A stretch of 64,000 nucleotides of DNA from Akanthomyces muscarius (Eukaryota; Ascomycota; Sordariomycetes; Hypocreales; Cordycipitaceae): positions 1,054,001-1,118,000 of the forward strand of contig NC_079246.1 in the NCBI RefSeq assembly GCF_028009165.1, read 5' to 3'. Below the pieces are notes generated by a model. It saw only the letters and a list, made by a program, of their open reading frames with translations, searched no databases and had not been told where the DNA came from. Below, piece by piece: positions 54,877 through 64,000 of this stretch (position 1 is the first letter of the stretch; each line of letters starts with the position of its first letter). Position numbers and translations under genes: made by a program.

Positions 54877-57246
54877 CGCTACGACTCGGGGCCGACAAGG
54901 CGCACCCGCGCGGGAAAGGGCCAGGGGGGTTGAAATACCGACAATGTGATTCGTCCAAATCCGAGAGCAAAGCATCAGACTCTTTCTACTTTCTGACATG
55001 GCGAGGCCGTCAACTCCGCCGCTTGTCTGTTTGGGAGGGGCGTTGGCCTTGTCCTAGGGCTGAGCTTATGATATTCCTTCTCTGGAGCCAAGGGCGTCAT
55101 GGCGCGGAAAAAGGGAGAGAAAGAAAAAAAAATACGACCAAGATCTGGGCCCACGAAACTTGACTCAGCTCCAGCCTACAACTGTCTTTCTACTCTTTTT
55201 TTTCTTCCTAATTATCTCCGAGGCGTTTACTGAAAAGCCCGATAACTCTTGGCTCTCTCCATACTAACCCAAAAACAGTGGCTGGCTGGGTTTCTGTTTT
55301 AAACTTTGATTCTAAGCGACGGCGAAATAATCAAGGGGGATAAGGATTTAGCCGGGGTGCACGCGCATATCTCATCTGCCAACTGTCATGGATATTTCGC
55401 AAAACACTTTGAATAGATAACAAGAGCCGTAGAGGTTCGCCGACAATTTGCCAAGCAGCAGCCGCGGGAGGCCTACATACACCCTTGTCGCTCGGTCCCG
55501 GCACTGTGGTCCAGCCCTTCTTCTCCCCGTTTCAAGAATCTCTTATTTGCATTTCATGCACCACTGTACAAAAAGAGACCGTGGTGGTGCGAGAGCAATG
55601 AAGTTTGCTATCGATGACAGCTCAGCTCACGGTGTTGGCGCAAAACTAGTGTGACGCCCCCGGCGCGCGCACTCTTGCTACTTTCCTCCCAGTCCCGAAG
55701 CTAAACAAGCCCTTTTCTCTGATTTTCTTTCGCCAGCCCGCTTATAGGGCTCAGGACGAAAGTGGAAAACAAGCCCGCCCGGCAATCCCAGACAAAGAAT
55801 GTCATCGTAGTGGACAACAGAGTACAGTGACAGTCTTGATTTCTCCGGAATACGGACTTTGCTCTTGCTCTGGCATTTGCCGTAGAACCGCCGGGGCTTT
55901 GCGCGGCACTGACTGTCCTGGCATCCATCGTCTCCGAGATTTAAAATTGTGCCCGCAGCTCTGCTTGGATAGGATCTATCCATGTCCCGGCGCTAACATG
56001 GTCCATCACCGTCGATTGTTTCGGTCACTTTTTCTAGAATCTGATGACGGCCTGCCTGGTCAGCTCCGGCTGGCAAGACAGGGCTGCTGCTGCTGGGGCC
56101 GGATGAGGGGCTGAAGGTGCGGATCCTTAATTGATAGGATGAACATGACCCGAACACCCTGTAAGTATATACGCCCTTTCTTGGTTTTGAGGGATTCATT
56201 CAGTCCCGACTGTCCTAGACCACGCACGAGTCTGACTCGCTTGGCAGGTTCAGCTCTGGGGGTTGGCATACATACATAGACAGCACCTTGTAAGATGACA
56301 GGCAGAGAGAATATCCAGCTGTTCAGATAAACTTGCCAGGGTGGGATCTGGTGGTACTCAGCAACGTTTTTTTACTAAGCTGAAAAGAGGCGAGTCAGCT
56401 TTGATGATTGCTCCCAACCCTCAGCTCTTACTGGCCAGCGCTCGTCTTTCTTCCAAATCTGGTATCAGCAGTGGGCAGCAAAAGAAGAAAGAAGAAGAAA
56501 AAATGTCAACGGGGGCTGTCGCGGGCGGATAATGCGCAGCAAGCCCCCTATCCTATCATGTTGCCCTGTAGGGCGGCATAATACACAAATATCAAAAGCC
56601 GGTCCCTCTTTCTGGACAGAAGCCGGGGACAAGGACAACAAAAGAGTGCATAAGCAGCCGCTTTCTAGGGCCGGCGGCGGGGGGAGTATGTAAATTGTGG
56701 TCACATCCCGACCATGTCGGTGCCGTACCGGCCGGCAAGCCCTATTCTGGAGCCCCCGTTCATGGAGTATTGTTAGCAAAGCAGAAAAAATGACAGCTCC
56801 GAACGAGCCTTGCAAAGGGAGAGGAGGCGTTTCTTGCCCAACAAGCTGAGAGAACTGACCCGACAATCCCGAGAAACTCAAAGAGTGGGAACCAACCACC
56901 AATGTCCGTACTTTGAGCTCTCCGGCCCAGCCTTGAAAACAACGCAACAAGCACACCCAACCCACTCGGCTCCGTCGGTGCGTATCATGCAGAGTAGCGT
57001 ATTCTCCAGGCCCATTCCTGCATTAAAGGAGGAAGGAAGCGGGGGGCGTGTGGAAAATGTCTATGATGCTCTGACGAAAACTGTTCAAAAAGTGTGTAGC
57101 GGAGTATGCATCTGAAAACAGACTGACCACAAGAAATTATATTTTCGTTAAGAACGGGCCAACTTACTACTTCTCGCTGCCCCCTCTTTCCTGTAAATAG
57201 CTCTAAACTTGAAAAGGGAAAAAAAGCCGGGAGGGACGGGGAGAGA

Positions 57247-57257
57247 GGGGGGGGGGG
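57247..57257 (+). repeat. G homopolymer, 11 nt
   Basis: Run of 11 G after a GAGAGA stretch. Confidence 0.85.
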
Positions 57258-57740
57258 AACGGGCCCAGAAACCGCGGCGCGCCATCAGAAGAGAGGGGAG
57301 GGAAAAAAAGAGGCCCGTAAGCACCCTATTTCTCTGTCGCTGGCACTAACTTTGGCGGAGCAGCGTCGCATTCTGCGGCAACGTAGATCATGGCAGGGCT
57401 TTTGGGTTCCCGCTCGCTGGCGTGTGGTGCAATGCTTCTACGTGGTGTGTTAGATGGTGGATGTGACTGATCGCTTTCGTCAAATTACGTCTAGGGTTGT
57501 AACTTGACGATATTGGTAGAAGGAAAAAGGCTGACCTTGTCGTTCCGTTGAGTTTAGGTATTGCTCTCTCTCTCTCTTTCTCTCAGAAAAGAAGAAAAAC
57601 CCCGTCTCCTTCTCGTTTGTGCTCGCCTTTCAATCCGTTTCTTTTCTCTCTTACATGAGCTGCCAGGGTCCCTGGTAGGGCTTGGTGTAAGCCGTATGTA
57701 TTTGCACAACAAAACTCCGACAAGAAAGTACACAGACCAG

Positions 57741-57762
57741 AAAAAAAAAAAAAAAAAAAAAA
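57741..57762 (+). repeat. A homopolymer, 22 nt
   Basis: Uninterrupted run of 22 A on the plus strand. No element boundaries or target-site duplications are obvious, so there is no support for a retroposed origin. Confidence 0.88.
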
Positions 57763-60124
57763 GGACCAAGAAGAACGCCTTCTCGCGTGGCTCATCAGCC
57801 TCGCCCTGTTACTGGTGGGCCGCGGGAGCGCCTCCCAAGCCCATCGCGGTACGTAGACGAGAGCAGGGCTAGAGCTGGGGTTCTTGACATCACCTGCAGG
57901 GCGTTCAATAGTCTGCAAAAGCTGGGATTTCTGTTACGGTGCCTTGGGGGAATATAGAGAGCCATTCCCCAAGTAGGCCGGCGGCGGACAGCGAGAGGCT
58001 GACGTTCGGGTCGGCAGTTGAACAACGAGCCGTTTGGCATTGCCCAACATCCAACTGAACAGTGCTCATGCAGATGGCGTCATTGCTTCTGTTGCCAATC
58101 CCGGTGTACACTCTCTCAAACGGGTTTTCTATCATTCTTTCCTCGCCGTAAGGCGGCCAGTAGGCGTCAGACCCGTCCGGTCTCGCCGTTGCGCAAAGTA
58201 CGGCTGTCTATATACTGACCTCCAGCTCGTTTAAAGAATGAGGTCAGTGAAAAAGGTTTGAGTGCCCAGCATCTTGTGCTCTCATCGTGCCTCCATGAGT
58301 CGTGGAACTTTTTCTATTAGTGCATCTTGTCAGCTTTCGGGATTCCAGGGATATATATTACACACGGCCCAGCGTCCCCTCCCCTGGCGGCATCTAAGCC
58401 TAATACGGAGCTTTCCAGAAACCCTTGACACCGTTTGAAAGATTCAGAAGGCTACACCGCGTGTTCTAGCATATGTGTGTGGCGTCGAATCCTTCAGTGG
58501 CATGGGATGCAACTCTTGTCCGTACCCTGGGCAAGGCTGTCGCCAATAAACCCTACTTCATCGAGCCTCTCTCCCCTCCTCCCTCCCATCTTATTATGCA
58601 CACACCATCGAAGTCGAAAATGAGGACTTCTTCGTTGTGGAACAGTCGGGCAACTGGGCTGGCTGTCCGATGTCATGCCTTGCTTCCCGATGACCGATTT
58701 CGCCAGCCCGGTGGCGGCGTCGAAAAGACCGGTCCTTTTTCTTTTCAGCCCTTTTTTCCCTGGCTGCCAAGCCGCGAAGCCTTGTGGGTTATAGCATAGA
58801 GAGACTCTGTTGATGTTGGATACGTTATCATCTCCCAGGATTTCATGGTTGGCCAAGTTCACCCACAACGCACGCGCAAGTGTGAAAACCCGCAGTTGCA
58901 ATGGTGTATCGGTATTGAATGGTTGAATTCTACGCACACCACTACGCTCCCAAAGAGTCAGTGATGGCTCTCTCGTCTTACTCACTCGCAAGGGCCCAAG
59001 TTGCAGGCAGTCACAAACGGGCTTCGGCCTTTCGACGTTCTCAGCACTGTCCGATCCCCAACATACGCCCTTGCCCCCTAAAGAGAGGGGGGTTGCTTTG
59101 ACGTGTCCGCCCGTTTTCATCCTTCCGAGAAGCGAGAAAAGTGTCCGAAGGCTCTCATGCGCTAGAGCAAGGTTTTCGAAACCGAATAGGTCCATCAGTG
59201 CGAGAGTGAGGTGCTGATTGCTTCAAAAGGGACCCTTTGCGCAAGGCGACATTCTCCGCTCTAGCCAATGCCGCTATCCACATCAACGTTCGGCCACTTC
59301 TGTCCTCGGAAAGAAAAGGCCAAGATTCTCGTTTAAACCCCCCTCTCCAGGATCCATGCGAGGCGTGCGCTGGGAACAGAGCTAGTAATTCTGTGCAAAC
59401 TCTGTCGCGTGCTCAGGTACACCCCCCCTCCCTCCCTTGCCCTCCTTCGCATTGAGCTGAACAGGGAAGCTCAGCACATCCTTGCTGTTTCGCACTACAG
59501 TACGATCTCAGAGCCCTATGGCTATTCCGGGAAAACGCTGGACTAGCAATGGGCGAGTCTGGGCGGGGCTAGGCTGCTGCTCTTGTGCGCCTCGTTCGTT
59601 CATCAGTGTGATCAGCGTTGCTCTCCCCTCGTGGCGCATTACAGATACAAAAACAGATTGACCATGGCGGAGGTAGTGACACTCTTTCTCGTAGACCCTA
59701 TTCCAGTGAGGCTGCGAACCAGAGACGTAGGGTCTATTGACGAACAAGATTTCCCAATCCAGGAAATGGATCTTCTTTCAAGGGTGGCTTAGTTCCGCCT
59801 GTGCTAGGGTTTCCGGCTGTTGCCTGTTGAGGGCGCTGACGACAATGTCGGTCTGGCGCTTGACCAGGCATCAGCTTAGCTACTTGGCGAAACAAATGTT
59901 TTGTGGTGCTACTGACGGCGGAAAATTTGCAGCATCTCGGTAGTCGTGGAGTGGAATAGTTTGTAAATACGTAAAATTGCATATCGTCGTGCCTATTTGT
60001 GAAGCCTTTCTATTTTATCCCATATCGATACCCATCCCAGAACGCCAAATAACAAGCAAAAGTGTATGATTTTAGTTTTTGTATCTCAATGCGTCCACAT
60101 AGGAAAAGAACAAAAGTAAAAGAT

Positions 60125-63100
60125 TTAACCAACCCATCTACGGGCGCTGCGGAAGAGACGAACCCAGGGTCCAAACTCTCCCCAGGTCTCAGCAGCACCA
60201 TCAGGGATGTAGCTGGCGACGCCAGTCATGATGGTGCGTTCGGGGTGAGGCATCATAGCCACGAAACGTCCGTCCTTGCTCTGCACACCGGCAATGCCGC
60301 CAGGGCTACCGTTGGGGTTGAAAGGGTACTTCTCCGTGACGTTGAGACGGTTGTCAACATAGCGCATAGGAATCATGCCAGAGTCCGAGAGGTTCTGGTA
60401 CGAGTTTGGAGAGCCAAACAGTGCACGACCCTCACCATGGGACACGGCAACAGGGAGAGAGGAGCCGTTCATGCCGTGGAAGAAGACAGAAGGCTTTGAC
60501 TCATCTACTTCAACGCGAACCATGCTGACACGGCCCTCAAACTGCTGAGAGGCGTTGTCGACAAAGTTGGGCCAGTGCTCTGTGCCTGGGATGAGAGACT
60601 TGAGACGGCTGAGCATCTGGCAGCCGTTGCAAACACCAAGTGCAAAGGTGTCGGGGCGCTTGAAGAAGCTGGCAAACTCGCTGCAGGCAGTCTTGTTCAT
60701 CAGGATAGACTGAGCCCAGCCGTTGCCGGCGCCAAGAACGTCACCGTAGGAGAAACCTCCGGGGCAGGCGAGACCAACAAAGTCAGCAAGGGTGCGGCCA
60801 CCAAGAACATCAGACATGTGGATATCAACAGCCTCGAAGCCAGCAGCGCGGAATGAGTAGGCCAGTTCAGCGTAACCATTGACACCCTGCTCACGAAGGA
60901 TAGCAACGCGAGGAAGCTTGGTGAACATGCCAGTGATGGACTTGGTGAGAGGCATGATGTTCTCAGATGGGGAAAAGCTGAGGTTGTAAGAGATGCCAGG
61001 GTCCTCGTTGTCGTCGATGAGAGAGAACTCAGAATCGGCACCAGCGGCAGTATCACGTAGGCGCTGCATGGCGTATGAAGTCTTGCTCCACCACTTCTGC
61101 ATCTGAGCACGCTCGAGTGTGGCAAACGGAGTAGCACCATAACGAATAGAAAGGTTCTGCTTGGACTTGGGTTTAACAGCGCCAAACTTGCGAATGAGGC
61201 CTGCGGGAGGGCCGCAAGTGGCGAAGCAACGCTTGAAGTTCGTCTCGTCCGACTTGCGAATTTGGAAGACGGCGCCGAGTTCTTCGTTGAAGAGGGCATC
61301 AATCATATCGGCGGTGCTACCAGTCTTGGAGATGCCATCCATCATGATGTCCACGCCGCAGCGACCGGCAAACATCATTTCAGCAACGGTCGTGATGAGG
61401 CCACCATCAGATCTGTCATGATAGGCCAGAACAACGCCACTCTTATGAAGTTGATCCAGAGCATCGTAGTAATCGGTGATCATGTCAAAGTTCTTCATAT
61501 CCGGCGCCTCATTGCCAAGAGCACCAAGAGTCTGGGCCAACGCAGAGCCACCCATGGCCTTACGGCCTTCGGCCAGATCCACAAACATAAGGAGTGTCTC
61601 GCCGACGTCCTCGACGCGACGGAGCTGAGGAGTCCATGTTCTCTTGTAGTCTTCGACAAGGGCGAACGCCGAGATGGCCACAGAGACCGGAGCAGTCACA
61701 CTCTTGGAGTCATCGCCATTTCTCCAGACAGTCTTCATGGAGGTGGAATCTTTGCCGACAGGAATGCTGACATTGAGCGCAGTGCAAATTTCCATGGCGC
61801 CTTGAACTGCCTCGTAGAGAGCGGCACCTTCACCAGGGTGATTGACTGCAGCCATCCAGTTCGCAGATAGCTTGACGCGACGAAGATCACCCATAACATC
61901 AGCAGCGCCGAGGTTCATGAGCGATTCCGCAACAGCCATGCGGGCTGAAGCAGCTGGGTCGATAAGAGCAACAGTAGGCTTTTCACCCATAGCCATGGCT
62001 TCACCGGTCTTTTGGTTTCCACCAATGTGGAAAGAGGTAGCAGTGACAGCGACGTTGGACACGGGTGTCTGCCAGGGTCCTACCATTTGGTCTCTGGCGG
62101 TCAGACCGCCGACGGTTCGGTCACCGATCGTGATGAGGAAAGATTTTGAGCCAACAGCAGGGAGGTGGAAAATGCGCTCGACAGCCTTGGACACAAGGTC
62201 CTGAGTGGACAGGCCCGTTCCGTACGCCCTCTCCAGGCTTGCCAGTGCGTTAAAAGGAGCAAGTTTGGGCTTCTTGGAGGTAACAGTACGCTTTAGCTGT
62301 CGCTTCGGGGGAAAGAGGGCGTCCATGGGCAAGTCAATGGGGCGAGGATATTGCTTGGACTCGCGGTCGGTGAGAACAAGGTTGCTTGCGCCGTTAGAAG
62401 CCTTGGAGACAACAGTACCGACGTCAGAAAAGCCGCATCGCTCTCTCTGGCAGATGCTGGTGAAACGGTTCATGCCATCAGCATTGATGAGAAGAACATA
62501 ACGTTCTTGTGCCTCATTGCACCAGATCTGGAGGGGACTCATGCTACGATCAGCACTCTCCACCTGGCGCAGTTCAAAATTACCACCGAATCCGGCATCC
62601 TGGACAAGCTCAGGCAGAGCGTTGGACAGACCACCAGCACCGACATCATGAATCATGGCGATAGGGCTTTCGTCGCCGAGACTGCAGCAGGTGTTGATGA
62701 CCATCTGGGCACGTCGCTCCATCTCCGGGTTGCCACGCTGGACACTGTCAAAGTCAAGATCCGCGTTGCTTTCACCAGTGGCATTGCTCGAGGCAGCGCC
62801 ACCACCGAGGCCAATCAGCATGGCAGGACCACCAAGAACAATGACGTGAGCGCCATCGCGGACGAAACGTTCCTCCTTGAGAGCGTGCTGCGGTCGAACA
62901 GTGCCCAAGCCACCAGCGATCATGATGGGCTTGTGATAACCGCGCCACTCGGACACGTTTGTCGTATCTGTGGATTCAGTAGCGTCGGAAGGAGTGAGGA
63001 GAGTACGGAAGACTCCAGTAAGGCATGGTCGGCCAAATTCGTTGTTAAAGCGGGCGCTACCAATGGGGGCCTCGAGCATGATATCGAGACTGCTGGCATA

Positions 63101-64000
63101 GTGGGCGGGTCTGCCAATGTTCTTTTCCCAGGGGCCATGGTTGTCCGGGATGAGCAGGTCAGATACCCAAAAACCGGCAAGACCGGCTTTGGTCACGGAG
63201 CCTCGGCCTACAGCACCCTCGTCTCGAATTTCACCGCCGGAGCCGGTGGCGGCACCGGGGAAAGGCGAAATAGCGGTCGGGTGGTTGTGAGTCTCAACCT
63301 TGGTGAGGATGTGGACGATCTCAGGTGTAAGCTTCCAAGTACCGGTAGAGTAGTCGGGGGACCAGTAGTTGGCAGCCTCGCCCTGCAGCACGGCCGCGTT
63401 ATCGCTGTAGGCCGAGATGGTGTAATCGGGGGTCTTTTTATGAGTCTCGCGGATCATCTGGAACAAGCTCTTGCCCTTGTCAACGCCATCGATATTCCAA
63501 GAAGAGTTGAAGACCTTGTGGCGACAGTGCTCCGAGTTGACCTGCGCAAACATAAAGAGCTCGACGTCGTGGGGCGAGCGACCGAGCTTCTGGAAAACGC
63601 CAACCAGGTATTCCATCTCGGATTGGTCGAGGCTGAGTCCCTTTTCCTTGTTGTAGTTGGCGAGGACTGTGAGAGGATCCTTGCCATCTGCAAAGATGTC
63701 GACGACCGCAAGAGGCGAAGGCGAGCCCTCCGCAAACATGGTCGCGTTGTCGGGCTGGGTGCGGTCGAAGATCTCGGTCATTCGATCGTAAAGGATGTCG
63801 CGGAAGGTAGCAATTTGCTGTTCGGTGGCAGGCTTGTCAAATTCAATCATGACGCGCTTTCCGCGCTCGATGCGATTAACGCCATCACGCAAGCCACAAA
63901 CGTGGGCGATGCTGGTGGCCTTGGAGCTCCACGGCGAGATGTATCGCGGGGTAATGAACAGCGTGAGCACATTGGCATTGGTTTCGTCGAGAGGTGCCTG
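60125..64000 (-). CDS. ADE6: Phosphoribosylformylglycinamidine (FGAM) synthase, N-terminus beyond window
   Basis: The open frame runs from the right edge to TAA at 60125, giving 1291 residues. Yeast Ade6 has 1358, so roughly 65-70 N-terminal residues are missing. It catalyses the ATP- and glutamine-dependent conversion of FGAR to FGAM, the fourth step of de novo purine synthesis. Visible signatures are the linker/AIRS-like catalytic region (FAQVNSEHCRHKVFN, KVETHNHPTAISPFPGAATG, GGEIRDEGAVGRGS), the Gly-rich nucleotide region (MLIGLGGGAASS and MIHDVGAGGLSNALPELV), and the second AIRS half (GKDSTSMKTVW, AYHDRSDGGLITTVAEM). A C-terminal class I glutamine amidotransferase follows, with its nucleophile Cys in LGVCNGCQM and the His/Glu pair in MMPHPERT. 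No intron is seen in the visible part. It lies alone and converges on the zinc-finger gene. Confidence 0.96.
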   Translation of the reverse strand, partial: QAPLDETNANVLTLFITPRYISPWSSKATSIAHVCGLRDGVNRIERGKRVMIEFDKPATEQQIATFRDILYDRMTEIFDRTQPDNATMFAEGSPSPLAVVDIFADGKDPLTVLANYNKEKGLSLDQSEMEYLVGVFQKLGRSPHDVELFMFAQVNSEHCRHKVFNSSWNIDGVDKGKSLFQMIRETHKKTPDYTISAYSDNAAVLQGEAANYWSPDYSTGTWKLTPEIVHILTKVETHNHPTAISPFPGAATGSGGEIRDEGAVGRGSVTKAGLAGFWVSDLLIPDNHGPWEKNIGRPAHYASSLDIMLEAPIGSARFNNEFGRPCLTGVFRTLLTPSDATESTDTTNVSEWRGYHKPIMIAGGLGTVRPQHALKEERFVRDGAHVIVLGGPAMLIGLGGGAASSNATGESNADLDFDSVQRGNPEMERRAQMVINTCCSLGDESPIAMIHDVGAGGLSNALPELVQDAGFGGNFELRQVESADRSMSPLQIWCNEAQERYVLLINADGMNRFTSICQRERCGFSDVGTVVSKASNGASNLVLTDRESKQYPRPIDLPMDALFPPKRQLKRTVTSKKPKLAPFNALASLERAYGTGLSTQDLVSKAVERIFHLPAVGSKSFLITIGDRTVGGLTARDQMVGPWQTPVSNVAVTATSFHIGGNQKTGEAMAMGEKPTVALIDPAASARMAVAESLMNLGAADVMGDLRRVKLSANWMAAVNHPGEGAALYEAVQGAMEICTALNVSIPVGKDSTSMKTVWRNGDDSKSVTAPVSVAISAFALVEDYKRTWTPQLRRVEDVGETLLMFVDLAEGRKAMGGSALAQTLGALGNEAPDMKNFDMITDYYDALDQLHKSGVVLAYHDRSDGGLITTVAEMMFAGRCGVDIMMDGISKTGSTADMIDALFNEELGAVFQIRKSDETNFKRCFATCGPPAGLIRKFGAVKPKSKQNLSIRYGATPFATLERAQMQKWWSKTSYAMQRLRDTAAGADSEFSLIDDNEDPGISYNLSFSPSENIMPLTKSITGMFTKLPRVAILREQGVNGYAELAYSFRAAGFEAVDIHMSDVLGGRTLADFVGLACPGGFSYGDVLGAGNGWAQSILMNKTACSEFASFFKRPDTFALGVCNGCQMLSRLKSLIPGTEHWPNFVDNASQQFEGRVSMVRVEVDESKPSVFFHGMNGSSLPVAVSHGEGRALFGSPNSYQNLSDSGMIPMRYVDNRLNVTEKYPFNPNGSPGGIAGVQSKDGRFVAMMPHPERTIMTGVASYIPDGAAETWGEFGPWVRLFRSARRWVG

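Larger units (their letters stand above)
53746..60124. other. 6.4-kb region without supportable genes
   Basis: Lies between the zinc-finger gene (+) and ADE6 (-), which end towards each other. That orientation needs only two 3' UTRs, so the length is unusual. It contains a GAC/TCC trinucleotide repeat (54827-54876), a G tract (57247-57257), a CT repeat near 57565-57586 and an A tract (57741-57762). A 233-codon minus frame at 58494-59195 has no recognisable motifs and is not called. Confidence 0.5.

Noticed and set aside
54703..54933. Asp/Ser-rich 76-codon frame over the GAC repeat
   Set aside because: The repeat itself creates the open frame; flanking codons look random.
58494..59195. 233-codon minus-strand frame between the zinc-finger gene and ADE6
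   Set aside because: No motif recognised and no supporting splice signals or neighbours. Could be chance in GC-balanced sequence.
1..64000. Transposon, CRISPR array, bacterial operon or viral insert
   Set aside because: No transposase, reverse transcriptase or integrase motif, no terminal inverted repeats, no spaced direct repeats and no ribosome-binding-site-linked gene runs were seen.

Overview
The window looks like nuclear chromosome of a filamentous ascomycete (Pezizomycotina, probably Sordariomycetes and perhaps Hypocreales). Genes are monocistronic, and where they are interrupted the introns are short (about 53-116 bp). They begin GTAAGT, GTATGT or GTGAGT, carry CTAAC/CTGAC-type branch sites and end in YAG. 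The recognisable proteins (Vps60, Cdc24, mitochondrial Mrp10, Ade6 and a large F-box/WD40 protein like Neurospora FWD-1) are fungal housekeeping or signalling proteins. The species assignment is inference; I saw nothing bacterial, viral or plasmid-like.

Layout. 1-2.9 kb: the N-terminal part of a DUF427 protein and a protein with a STAND-type helical N-terminal domain, both on the minus strand. 3-12.7 kb: an accessory block of small uncharacterised genes and gene relics. Four of the small proteins (4258-4641 -, 8208-8585 +, 8899-9351 +, 9976-10464 -) appear to be diverged paralogues. The block also holds two other small ORFs, one ending in a CAAX prenylation motif, a frame with five in-frame stops that looks like a decayed gene, and a decayed 59-bp tandem duplication. 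13.5-31.7 kb: conserved genes. These are a large disordered Ser/Pro-rich protein diverging from VPS60, then FWD-1-like, CDC24, MRP10 and a small single-pass membrane protein. 32.8-34.8 kb: a small secreted cysteine-rich protein and a medium-chain dehydrogenase/reductase. 34.8-51.8 kb: about 17 kb with no gene I can support. 51.8-53.7 kb: a three-exon C2H2 zinc-finger protein, followed by another 6.4 kb without genes. 60.1-64 kb: ADE6 (FGAM synthase), running off the right end.

No operons are expected, and the conserved genes work in unrelated pathways: endosomal sorting, ubiquitin ligase targeting, Cdc42 polarity, mitochondrial translation and purine synthesis. The parts most worth a second look are the small paralogous family with its relics at 3-12.7 kb, and the long empty flanks of the zinc-finger gene. 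Those flanks contain several long G tracts and an unexpected concentration of the 8-mer TACCAGTA.

All splice sites given here were read by eye from consensus and from frame continuity, without transcript evidence.
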